A stretch of DNA of 64,000 bases, from assembly GCF_030816935.1 (NCBI RefSeq), contig NZ_JAUSYO010000001.1:3286001-3350000 (forward strand). The letters are read 5' to 3'. A program made the position numbers and the translations under genes. Position 1 is the first letter of the stretch. Each line of letters starts with the position of its first letter. Under the pieces are notes generated by a model. It did no database searches and was not told where the DNA came from. It saw nothing but the letters and a program-made list of their open reading frames with translations. Shown one piece after another: positions 57,061-64,000 of the stretch. The DNA is from Arthrobacter sp. B3I9 (GTDB lineage: Bacteria; Actinomycetota; Actinomycetes; Actinomycetales; Micrococcaceae).

Positions 57061-57507
57061 CGCGGGGGCGAGGCCACGGCGTTCCGCCGTCGCTTAGACA
57101 CCTCCCGTCGCTGCGCTGCGGTCGCGGGGCGACCTCCGCTCCGCTTTGGTCGGCGATGCGCTCCTTAGCGGGACCCCGCAGCCTCGGGAAGGTGATCGGC
57201 TCACCACGCCGGGGTGGCAGTCCTCAGCAAAAGGTGACGAACGCACTGCCGGGCTGCGGGCCTCAGCAAAAGGTGACGTACGCAAACGCCGGACCACGGT
57301 CCTTCGCAAAGGAGCGCATCGCGGCGCATCGGTCCCCGGAGGTCGCCCAGCGACCGCAGGGGCCCTATGCGGTGAAGCGGCGTCCCGAGGGCCCCGAGGC
57401 GAGCTTGCGAGCCTTGGGAAGGGACCTCCGCGCTAAGCGACGGCGAAGGGCCGCGGCCCGGCGAACCCGGCCACGGCCCCAACAAAGGAGACGGTAAAAG
57501 GGCGAGC
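57061..57507. other. 447-bp gene-free region holding a composite repeat element
   Basis: No protein-like frame is present; the short open frames here follow the repeat structure. The inverted-repeat element occupies 57085-57445 (separate entry). The remaining ~60 bp before the phoH stop hold GC-rich dyads such as GGGCCGCGGCCC (57448-57459) that may end the phoH transcript. Confidence 0.7.
57085..57445. repeat. Composite inverted-repeat element, ~360 bp
   Basis: Outer arms CGCCGTCGCTTAG (57085-57097) and its exact complement (57433-57445) enclose a second pair of 51-nt arms (57116-57166 and 57309-57359). These match in register in three perfect blocks of 10, 12 and 14 nt. Inside lie two direct repeats, CCTCAGCAAAAGGTGACG plus 6 nt, at 57222-57245 and 57261-57284 (23 of 24 identical). 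It has no coding capacity. It looks like a small non-autonomous or dispersed intergenic repeat. Confidence 0.8.
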
Positions 57508-58947
57508 CTACCCCTCAGCCCCCTCAAGCAGCTCCGTGACAAGCGCAGCGATCGGCGAGCGCTCCGAGCGGGTCAGGGTGACGTGGCCGAAGAGCGGGTG
57601 TCCCTTGAGGATTTCGACGACGGCCGCCACGCCGTCGTGCCGCCCGACCCGCAGGTTGTCGCGCTGGGCGACGTCGTGGGTCAGGACGATCTTGGAGTTC
57701 TGCCCGATGCGGCTCATCACGGTCAGCAGGACGTTCTTTTCGAGCGACTGTGCCTCGTCCACGATGACAAAGGCGTCGTGCAGTGACCGGCCGCGGATGT
57801 GCGTCAATGGCATCACCTCGAGCATGCCGCGGCCCATGACTTCCTCCACGACCTCCTGGCTCACCAGCGCACCCAGGGTGTCGAAGACCGCCTGTGCCCA
57901 GGGGTTCATCTTTTCCGCCTCGGACCCGGGCAGGTAGCCCAGTTCCTGGCCGCCCACGGCGTAGAGCGGCCGGAAGACGATGACCTTGCGGTGCTCCCGC
58001 CGCTCCAGGACCGCTTCCAGGCCGGCGCACAGGGCGAGCGCCGACTTGCCGGTGCCCGCGCGGCCTCCAAGGGAGACAATCCCCACGGAGGGGTCCATCA
58101 GCAGGTCGATCGCAAGACGCTGTTCGGCGGAACGGCCGTGCAGCCCGAAGATGTCGCGGTCCCCCCTCACCAGACGGACCTGCTTGTCGGCTCCCACCCG
58201 GCCGAGGGCGGACCCGCGGCTGGAGAGCAGCACCAGTCCGGTGTTCGCCGGCATCTCGGCTGCCGCCGGGAGAAAGACCGGTTCGTGGCCGTAGAGCGTC
58301 GCCACGTCCTCCTCGCCCGCATCGAGCTCCGTCACCCCGGTCCAGCCGGAGTCCTTGACGAGTTCGTTGCGGTATTCGTCGGCCTGCAGGCCCATCGCCG
58401 AGGCCTTGACGCGCATCGGCAGGTCCTTGGACACCACCGTCACATCGCGGCCTTCGTTGGAGAGGCTCTTGGCGACGGCAAGGATCCGGCTGTCATTGTC
58501 AGCGCCGCGGAAACCCGCAGGGAGCACCTCGGCGGAGATGTGGTTCAGCTCCACCATCAGGGTGCCGCCGTCGTGGCCGATCGGGATGGGCCGGTCCAGT
58601 CCCCCGTGCTCCACGCGCAGCTCATCGAGGAGCCGGAGCGCCTTGCGGGCGAAGTAGCCGAGCTCGGGATCGTGCCGCTTGCCCTCCAGTTCGGTAATCA
58701 CCACGATCGGCAGGATGACCTCGTGCTCCGCGAAGCGCAGCAGCGCGCGGGGGTCCGAAAGCAACACGGAAGTGTCAATCACGAAGCTCCGGGACGGTGC
58801 CCTGTCTGCTGTTCCTTCCCCGGAAACAGCAAGACCGGTCGCAGCGGAATCCGCTGCACCGGTCTTTGAGGTGGCTCGCTTGGCGCGAGAGGTAGCTTTC
58901 TGTCCCATGTCGGTTCCGACGTCGGGCAGTTGTTCAGAAGTAGCCAC
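57508..58947 (-). CDS. PhoH family protein with PIN domain (PhoH2)
   Basis: A 479-residue protein with an N-terminal PIN ribonuclease domain ([35 protein letters not shown], residues ~55-190) and a C-terminal PhoH helicase-like ATPase (Walker [14 protein letters not shown], Walker [14 protein letters not shown], residues ~245-475). PhoH2 proteins are sequence-specific RNA helicases with RNase activity in mycobacteria. A Lys/Ala/Thr-rich N-terminus precedes the PIN domain. It starts at GTG 58947 with GGAG 5 nt upstream; the frame is open to 59028. Confidence 0.94.
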   Translation of the reverse strand: MATSEQLPDVGTDMGQKATSRAKRATSKTGAADSAATGLAVSGEGTADRAPSRSFVIDTSVLLSDPRALLRFAEHEVILPIVVITELEGKRHDPELGYFARKALRLLDELRVEHGGLDRPIPIGHDGGTLMVELNHISAEVLPAGFRGADNDSRILAVAKSLSNEGRDVTVVSKDLPMRVKASAMGLQADEYRNELVKDSGWTGVTELDAGEEDVATLYGHEPVFLPAAAEMPANTGLVLLSSRGSALGRVGADKQVRLVRGDRDIFGLHGRSAEQRLAIDLLMDPSVGIVSLGGRAGTGKSALALCAGLEAVLERREHRKVIVFRPLYAVGGQELGYLPGSEAEKMNPWAQAVFDTLGALVSQEVVEEVMGRGMLEVMPLTHIRGRSLHDAFVIVDEAQSLEKNVLLTVMSRIGQNSKIVLTHDVAQRDNLRVGRHDGVAAVVEILKGHPLFGHVTLTRSERSPIAALVTELLEGAEG

Positions 58948-59181
58948 ATCGACTCCAGCCCCGGGGCGCATGCCCGGAATTGTTAGTGGTGAGGCGGCTC
59001 GGCCCGAAGACCGCGCGCGGCCTCCCATACACCCGGTGCGAAAATCCGCTCCATGTATTGGCCTCCCCGATCAGCGGGCGGTTTGCCTGCTAATGGGAAC
59101 AACGTAATTCGGGGCCGACTTGTTTCCGCGCCTATTTTCCGGCGATTCCTGCTGCCATCGCGTGAACAGGCGGGAAACGGC

Positions 59182-59955
59182 TCAGGTGCCGAAGCGGCGC
59201 TGCCTTCCGGCGTAGTCGCGCAGGGCACGGAGGAAATCCACTTTCCGGAAGGCCGGCCAGAGGGCTTCGCAGAAGTAGAACTCGCTGTAGGCGCTCTGCC
59301 ACATGAGGAAACCGGACAGCCGCTGCTCCCCGGATGTCCGGATCACCAGGTCCGGGTCGGGCTGGCCGCGCGTGTAGAGGAACCGCGAGATGTCGTCGAC
59401 GGTGAGCTCATCGGCGAGCTTGCCGATGTCTGCGCCGCGGCCGACGGCGTCGTGCAGCAGTTCCCGGACGGCGTCGACGATCTCCCGGCGGCCGCCGTAG
59501 CCGACGGCGACATTGACGTGGAGCTTCTCGCGCGCGGGTGTGCGGGCGGTGAGCTTGGTGAGCCGTTCGGCAAGATAGTCCGGCAGAAGCTCGGGGGCGC
59601 CCATGGCGTGCACGGAGATCTCGGCGTCCTCGTCCAGCCGGTCCAGGGTGTTGGCGATGATGCCCATCAGCAGGTCGAGTTCTTCGCCGGAGCGGTTCAT
59701 GTTGTCCGTGGACAGCATGTAGAGGGTGATGACTTTGACGCCGAGTTCCTGGCACCAGCCGAGGAACTCGTGGATCTTGTCGGCCCCGGCCTGGTGGCCC
59801 TGGCTCGTCGGCGCGTTGAACTGGCGGGCCCAGCGCCGGTTGCCGTCCACCATGACGCCGATGTGTTTGGGGATCCGCTCCGGGTCAAGGGACCGCTGGA
59901 TCCGGCGCTCATAGAAGCCATAAAGGAACCCGGGCAGTTCCATCCGGAGATTCAC
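59182..59955 (-). CDS. uppS: Isoprenyl transferase (cis-prenyltransferase)
   Basis: A 257-residue cis-prenyltransferase making polyprenyl diphosphate, the lipid carrier for cell-wall sugars. It shows the catalytic Asp in GVMVDGNRRWA, LYMLSTDNMNRSGEELDLL, VAVGYGGRREIVDA and DLVIRTSGEQRLSGFLMWQS. Actinobacteria often have short- and long-chain versions, and the chain length here is not assignable. The GTG at 59955 has AAGGAAG 4 nt upstream; an ATG four codons later is possible. Confidence 0.93.
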   Translation of the reverse strand: MNLRMELPGFLYGFYERRIQRSLDPERIPKHIGVMVDGNRRWARQFNAPTSQGHQAGADKIHEFLGWCQELGVKVITLYMLSTDNMNRSGEELDLLMGIIANTLDRLDEDAEISVHAMGAPELLPDYLAERLTKLTARTPAREKLHVNVAVGYGGRREIVDAVRELLHDAVGRGADIGKLADELTVDDISRFLYTRGQPDPDLVIRTSGEQRLSGFLMWQSAYSEFYFCEALWPAFRKVDFLRALRDYAGRQRRFGT

Positions 59956-60097
59956 CTGGCTTCCTTGAAATACGACTGCAGTGCACATCTAGGCTACCTG
60001 CCGGACGGCCAAGCCCGGTGCAAGACCGTCCCCTCCACGCGCCGCTGGGCCAGCTACTCATCGGTAACTTGGCCGCCCGCTGGGTTATTATGGCGGG

Positions 60098-60817
60098 ATG
60101 GAAAGCAACAGTCGGGAGCCCCTCCCGGAGCGCCCGGCTGACCGCGGAACCCCCATGGACGACGCCGCGGTGAAGCTTGCCGAGCTGCTGATGATCAAGC
60201 CCAAGTGGCGCGGCTGGATCCACACCGGAACGGCCCCGCTGGCGCTTGCGGCGGGCCTGGTGCTGGTTCTTCTGGCGCCCAGCCCTGACCTCAAAATCGC
60301 TTCCGCCGTCTACGCCCTCACCGGCGTGCTGCTTTTCGGCATCAGCGCGATCTACCACCGCGGAAACTGGTCTCCCCGCGTCAAGATGGTGCTGAAGCGC
60401 CTGGACCACACCAACATCATGCTGGTGATCGCCGGCAGCTACACGCCGCTGGCCTGGTCCCTGCTGGACCGGCCCAAGGCGGAACTGCTGCTATGGGTCA
60501 TCTGGTCCGGCGCCGTCCTTGGCGTGCTGTTCCGCCTGCTGTGGACCAATGCGCCGCGGTGGCTCTACGTGCCGATCTACATTGCCCTTGGCTGCGGCTC
60601 CCTGTTCTATTTGCCGGACTTCTTCGCCGCCAATCCGGCGTCGGCCATCCTGGTGTGCGTGGGCGGCGTTTTCTACATCACCGGCGCCGTTTTCTACGCC
60701 CTGAAAAAACCCAACTTCAGCTACAAGCACTTCGGCTTCCACGAGCTGTTCCACGCGCTCACGGTCTTTGCCTTTGCCGCGCACTACATCGCGATTGCCC
60801 TGGCCGTCCTCAGCTGA
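60098..60817 (+). CDS. trhA: Hemolysin III family (TrhA/YqfA-type) membrane protein
   Basis: A 239-residue protein with seven membrane helices and the PAQR/HlyIII metal-site motifs: ISAIYHRGNWSPRVKMVLKR, LDHTNIMLVIAGSYTPLAW and the C-terminal GFHELFHALTVFAFAAHY. YqfA in E. coli affects membrane energetics; haemolysis is not implied. The ATG at 60098 has TATTAT (60086-60091) and 6 nt upstream. It is convergent with the thioredoxin-domain gene. Confidence 0.93.
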   Translation: MESNSREPLPERPADRGTPMDDAAVKLAELLMIKPKWRGWIHTGTAPLALAAGLVLVLLAPSPDLKIASAVYALTGVLLFGISAIYHRGNWSPRVKMVLKRLDHTNIMLVIAGSYTPLAWSLLDRPKAELLLWVIWSGAVLGVLFRLLWTNAPRWLYVPIYIALGCGSLFYLPDFFAANPASAILVCVGGVFYITGAVFYALKKPNFSYKHFGFHELFHALTVFAFAAHYIAIALAVLS

Positions 60818-60871
60818 GCGCTAGGGCAGCACCCAGCCGCCGGGCCTCCACGAGCGGGTCATGAGGCCTGG

Positions 60872-63109
60872 TCATGAGGACATCCGGGCCAGCTGTTCCC
60901 GTATCCCTTCGACGGAAGCCGTAGGCAGGTCGCAGACCATCCCCCGGCACAGGAACACCTGCGGCGAGCCGTCCGGCGCGGGTCCCCGGTCCTCCAGCAG
61001 CGGCACGGCGGGTCCGCCGTCGTCGTCTTCCTTGACGGCAACCACAAGTCCGGGGCTGGGCGAGAGCAGCAGTTCCCGGTGCAGCGCCGCCCGCTCCGGG
61101 CCGTCCGGGCCGGCGACGGCGGCCTCCACTGGGCCCACGAGAGCGGCCTGGGCCGTTGCGAGCAGCCAGCCGGCCACCCGCGGCGCCCGGGTGGCCAGCG
61201 GCGGCAGGAGTTCGAGGATGTTGCCGGCCAGGGCGCGGTGCCGGCTGGAACCGGACAGCGCCGAGTAGGACAGCAGCGCCCCGGCGAACGCGGCCGCGCC
61301 GCTGGGGGCCGCGTTGTCGAAGGGATCCAGGGCCGCCTTGCCACCTTGGGCGTTCAGCACCTGGCCCGACTCCCCTGCAGTGTCCCGGAGGGCCCCGTCA
61401 GCGACGAACCGCGAGCATGCTGCGTCAATCATGTCCTCGGCCAGCAGGTACCAGTGCGCCTTGCCGGTGACTGAGGAAAGGGCGAGCAACCCCTCCGCAC
61501 AGAAGGCGTAGTCCTCCAACAGGCCACCGATGCCCCGCGCGGCGCCATCGTGGGAGACCCGCACCACGCTGCCCGGCGTTTCCCCGGCACCGGCGCGCCA
61601 ATGCACCCGTTCGAGGTAGGCCGCGATCCGTTCGCCGGCGGCCACCAGATCCGGGCGGTCCAGCACAGCGCCCGTTTCAGCGAGCGCCGCGATGGCCAGG
61701 CCGTTCCAGCCCGCCACCACCTTGTCGTCCCGGGCAGGCTGCGGCCGGCGGGAGCGCGCCGCCAGGAGGACCGGGCGTACGCGCTGCCACAGCTCCTTGT
61801 CGCCGGCGGACATTTCCCGCCCCGGATGCAGCGGGGAGCCCTCGGCGGTGACCGTGCCCCGGGCGCCGATGTTCATCAGCCGCGCAACGGCGGCACCGTC
61901 GTCGGCCCCGAGGAGCCCGGCCAGTTCCCCCGGGGTCCACAGATAAGTAGCTCCCTCGGCGTGCCGACCGGCCACCACGGTGTCCGCGTCGAGGGAGGAG
62001 GCCAGCGCTTCGGGAAGTCCTTCGGGGCCGGCGCCAGGAAGCCCCGGCTGCACCGTCCCGGACACCGACGTCCCGGGCTGCGCCCGGGGCGCGAGGCCCA
62101 GCGCGGCCAGGAGCCAGTCAGCGGTACGGGCGGCGACGTCGGACGCCTCCGCCACGGGGAACGCGGCCGTGCCGCCGAGCCGCACCCAGTGCGTATAGAG
62201 CCGCAGCAACTGGGCATTGTCGTAGAGCATCTTCTCGAAGTGCGGGACGGACCAGTCGCGTGTCACCGAATACCGGGCGAAACCGCCGTCGAGCTGGTCG
62301 AAGAGGGCGGAACGGGACATCGCAGCCAGGGCTCGGCCCGCCATGTCCCGGGCTATCGCCGCGGTGTGCGCGGGGCCGGGTCGCGCGGCGGCATGCCGGA
62401 TCAGGAACTCCAGCACCGGCGACGGCGGGAACTTAGGGGCGGTGCCGAAGCCGCCATTGTCAGGGTCCTCGGAGGCGGCCAGGGCTTCCACCGCCTCGGA
62501 CAGCAGTCCGGCGCCGACCGGCTCCGGCGGGCGGTCCACCCGCACGGCGGCTCCGAACTGCGCGGCGGCGAGGCCGCGTGCGAGGGCCTCGGCGTTTTGT
62601 TCCACCGCGCTGCGGCGCTCCGACCATGCCTCGGTTACGGCTTCAAGGACCTGGCGGAAGGATGGGCGGCCCGGGAGCTGGCGCGGCGGGAAGTACGTGC
62701 CTGCGTGGAAGGCACGCCCGTCGGGCAGAAGGAAGACGGACATCGGCCAGCCGCCTTCACCGGTGATCGCCTGGGTCGCGGCCATGTAGACGGCGTCGAC
62801 GTCGGGCCGTTCCTCCCGGTCGACCTTGACGGCGACGAAGTTGGCGTTCAGGAAGTCCGCGGTGGCCTGGTCCTCGAAGGACTCATGCGCCATGACGTGG
62901 CACCAGTGGCAGGCCGCGTAGCCGATGGAGAGGAATACGGGCACGTCGCGCGCGGCGGCGAAGGCAAAGGCCTCGTCCCCGAACGGGCGCCAGTGGACGG
63001 GGTTTCCTGCGTGCTGCCGGAGGTAGGCAGAGGGTTCTGTCCCGAGGGCGTTGGCGGCCTCGGGGACAGTCCGGTCAGCTCCGGTGTCAGCGGTTTCCGG
63101 GTCCCGCAT
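60872..63109 (-). CDS. Thioredoxin domain-containing protein (YyaL/SSP411 family)
   Basis: A 745-residue protein. The N-terminal ~170 residues are a DUF255 thioredoxin-like domain with a CHWC motif (GYAACHWCHVMAHESFEDQA) and EERPDVDAVYMAA. The rest is an alpha/alpha-barrel related to cellobiose epimerase and glycosidase folds (FEKMLYDNAQLLRLYTHWVR, VAGWNGLAIAALAETG). The role in bacteria is unknown. The ATG at 63109 overlaps the upstream gene by 23 nt; no strong ribosome site is seen. Confidence 0.93.
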   Translation of the reverse strand: MRDPETADTGADRTVPEAANALGTEPSAYLRQHAGNPVHWRPFGDEAFAFAAARDVPVFLSIGYAACHWCHVMAHESFEDQATADFLNANFVAVKVDREERPDVDAVYMAATQAITGEGGWPMSVFLLPDGRAFHAGTYFPPRQLPGRPSFRQVLEAVTEAWSERRSAVEQNAEALARGLAAAQFGAAVRVDRPPEPVGAGLLSEAVEALAASEDPDNGGFGTAPKFPPSPVLEFLIRHAAARPGPAHTAAIARDMAGRALAAMSRSALFDQLDGGFARYSVTRDWSVPHFEKMLYDNAQLLRLYTHWVRLGGTAAFPVAEASDVAARTADWLLAALGLAPRAQPGTSVSGTVQPGLPGAGPEGLPEALASSLDADTVVAGRHAEGATYLWTPGELAGLLGADDGAAVARLMNIGARGTVTAEGSPLHPGREMSAGDKELWQRVRPVLLAARSRRPQPARDDKVVAGWNGLAIAALAETGAVLDRPDLVAAGERIAAYLERVHWRAGAGETPGSVVRVSHDGAARGIGGLLEDYAFCAEGLLALSSVTGKAHWYLLAEDMIDAACSRFVADGALRDTAGESGQVLNAQGGKAALDPFDNAAPSGAAAFAGALLSYSALSGSSRHRALAGNILELLPPLATRAPRVAGWLLATAQAALVGPVEAAVAGPDGPERAALHRELLLSPSPGLVVAVKEDDDGGPAVPLLEDRGPAPDGSPQVFLCRGMVCDLPTASVEGIREQLARMSS

Positions 63110-63503
63110 CGCCGTTGACTTCCGGGCGCCTAGCTGCCCCGTCCTCAGGTTTCCGGCTGGCCGCTTCCGGGAACGTTGCGTCCGGGACTGTTGCGTCCCG
63201 GGCCACCGGTGCGCCGTACGCCGGCGCCGCACCGTTCACCGGTGCGCCGTCCGCCGGTGCGCCGCCGTCAAGGGCCGCTTCCGCGGCCGCCGTGCGTTCT
63301 TCCTCCACCTGCGCACGGTAGCGCACCCGGCGGATGCGCCGCACCATGTCCACGATCAGCAGCGCCGTCAGCACCACGATGAAGGCAGTCAGCAGGAAGC
63401 CCAGCAGCCCGGGTGTCACCTGGTCTTCGGACACTCCCGGACGCAACGACGGCGAAGGAGCCGGCGCGGGTGTTGTGGCCAGGGCGGTGAGCAAGAAATG
63501 CAC
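63087..63503 (-). CDS. Small single-pass membrane protein, hypothetical
   Basis: A 138-residue protein with a short N-terminus, one strong membrane helix (LLGFLLTAFIVVLTALLIVD, ~residues 33-52), a basic stop (MVRRIRRVRYRAQVEEERTA), and an Ala/Gly/Pro-rich tail with repeats of GAPADGAPVNGAAPAYGAPV. It starts at GTG 63503 with GAAGG 8 nt upstream. It lies between mca and the thioredoxin-domain gene; a similar small protein usually occupies this place in relatives. The function is unknown. Confidence 0.85.
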   Translation of the reverse strand: MHFLLTALATTPAPAPSPSLRPGVSEDQVTPGLLGFLLTAFIVVLTALLIVDMVRRIRRVRYRAQVEEERTAAAEAALDGGAPADGAPVNGAAPAYGAPVARDATVPDATFPEAASRKPEDGAARRPEVNGDAGPGNR

Positions 63504-63564
63504 GGTTAAGACCTTCTGTGGGGTACGGAGCGGGGCAACCTCATAGTTCCAGGGAGCCCATATC

Positions 63565-63673
63565 TCTACGGGGCCTGAATTCTACGGTGCCTGTATTTCT
63601 ACGGGGCCTGAATTCTACGGTGCCTGTATTTCTACGGGGCCTGAATGCTACGGTGCCTGTATTTCTACGGGGC
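63565..63673. repeat. 33-bp tandem repeat between mca and the small membrane protein gene
   Basis: Three complete 33-bp units (63565-63597, 63598-63630, 63631-63663) and the first 10 nt of a fourth. Units one and two are identical; unit three has one change at 63647. Each unit is a degenerate dimer of a 16/17-bp core, TCTACGG(G/T)GCCTG(A/T)AT. It starts 62 nt beyond the 63503 start codon and ends 21 nt after the mca stop. Confidence 0.95.
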
Positions 63674-63693
63674 ATAGAACTTGCCTGCTTTGT

Positions 63694-64000
63694 CTATCTT
63701 AGCCCCGCAAAGAAGTCTTTTTCAGGCAGTTCCGTAGGCACGCGTGACTGGATCAGGGAGTAGTCCTCCCACGGCCAGACGCGGCGCTGCATTTCCGCGG
63801 ACACAGCGAAGAAGAACCCCTCCGGGTCCACCTGGGTCCGGTGGGCACGCAACGCCTCGTCCCGGGCCTCGAAGAAGTCCCCGCACTCGATCTGCGTGGT
63901 GGTGGGGTGGGTCGGCGCGGGAGGAGTGTGGCCCTCCGCATCGGCCTCCAGCCAGGCCGCGAGGCGTTCCGCGTAGGGCGACTGGAGTCCCGCTTCCTCC
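63694..64000 (-). CDS. mca: Mycothiol conjugate amidase, C-terminal part (runs off window)
   Basis: The last ~102 codons of a protein that enters at the right edge. The visible sequence (PYAERLAAWLEADAEGH, QIECGDFFEARDEALRAHRT, DPEGFFFAVSAEMQRRVWPW, and final ELPEKDFFAGLR) matches the C-terminus of Mca, which cleaves mycothiol S-conjugates to mercapturic acids for detoxification. Its zinc-site N-terminus lies outside. Mca is specific to actinobacteria that use mycothiol, which supports the taxonomic call. Confidence 0.9.
   Translation of the reverse strand, partial: EEAGLQSPYAERLAAWLEADAEGHTPPAPTHPTTTQIECGDFFEARDEALRAHRTQVDPEGFFFAVSAEMQRRVWPWEDYSLIQSRVPTELPEKDFFAGLR

Noticed and set aside
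57094..57542. Small open frames across the repeat element as genes
   Set aside because: They overlap on both strands, follow the inverted and direct repeats, and have no protein-like composition or ribosome sites.
63565..63673. Tandem repeat as a CRISPR array
   Set aside because: Units abut without unique spacers and there is no cas gene.

Overview
The window is high-GC chromosomal DNA of an actinobacterium, most likely a member of the Micrococcaceae (Arthrobacter or Pseudarthrobacter type). This is inferred from mycothiol metabolism (mca), a WhiB protein, a resuscitation-promoting factor, the actinobacterial families DUF3499, DUF5719, DUF4245 and TIGR03089, and the order pth-rplY-prs-glmU-tRNA-Gln-ABC-F-ispE-rsmA-rpf-tatD. 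No rRNA operon, prophage, insertion sequence or CRISPR array was seen.

Layout. 1-6000: three tandem minus-strand large AAA/LuxR (LAL-type) regulators, the last one cut by the window edge. 6100-16800: a minus-strand housekeeping block for translation quality control (pth, rplY, rsmA, tRNA-Gln, ABC-F), PRPP and UDP-GlcNAc supply (prs, glmU), isoprenoids (ispE, carrying an apparent frameshift) and cell-wall resuscitation (rpf). 16900-22100: a moxR / DUF58 / transglutaminase operon. 22100-30700: gabD, rsmI, protein mannosyltransferase, a DUF1461 membrane protein, an L,D-transpeptidase and ahcY. 30900-38000: Trm112-like protein, DUF3499, a degenerate zincin, and a whiB / large glycosyltransferase / DUF5719 operon in which the glycosyltransferase carries a second apparent single-base insertion. 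38300-45700: TIGR03089 protein, GtrA, and the runs purK-purE-LCP and manA-femX. 46000-50100: glpX, DUF4245 protein, beta carbonic anhydrase, fumC. 50200-57100: accessory-looking single genes (VWA protein, TetR/DHA2 efflux pair, hydrolase, Nudix, lone prepilin peptidase, an unrecognised protein, GNAT). 57100-64000: a 360-bp non-coding inverted-repeat element, phoH, uppS, trhA, a thioredoxin-domain protein, a small membrane protein, a tandem repeat and the 3' end of mca.

Themes. Much of the content serves the cell envelope: glmU, ispE and uppS feed lipid-linked precursors, LCP, FemX, L,D-transpeptidase and Rpf build or remodel the wall, and manA and the mannosyltransferase supply mannosylation. 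A second theme is promoter layout: at least fifteen starts are preceded by TANNNT followed by exactly 6 or 7 bases, the pattern expected of leaderless transcripts.

Nothing seen amounts to a clearly new multi-gene system. The most distinctive signals are non-coding: the 57085-57445 inverted-repeat element, three 18-bp direct repeats at 45771-45912, a perfect 20-bp palindrome centred on the carbonic anhydrase start codon, a palindrome over the whiB -10 box, a 33-bp tandem repeat beside mca, and the two frameshifts.
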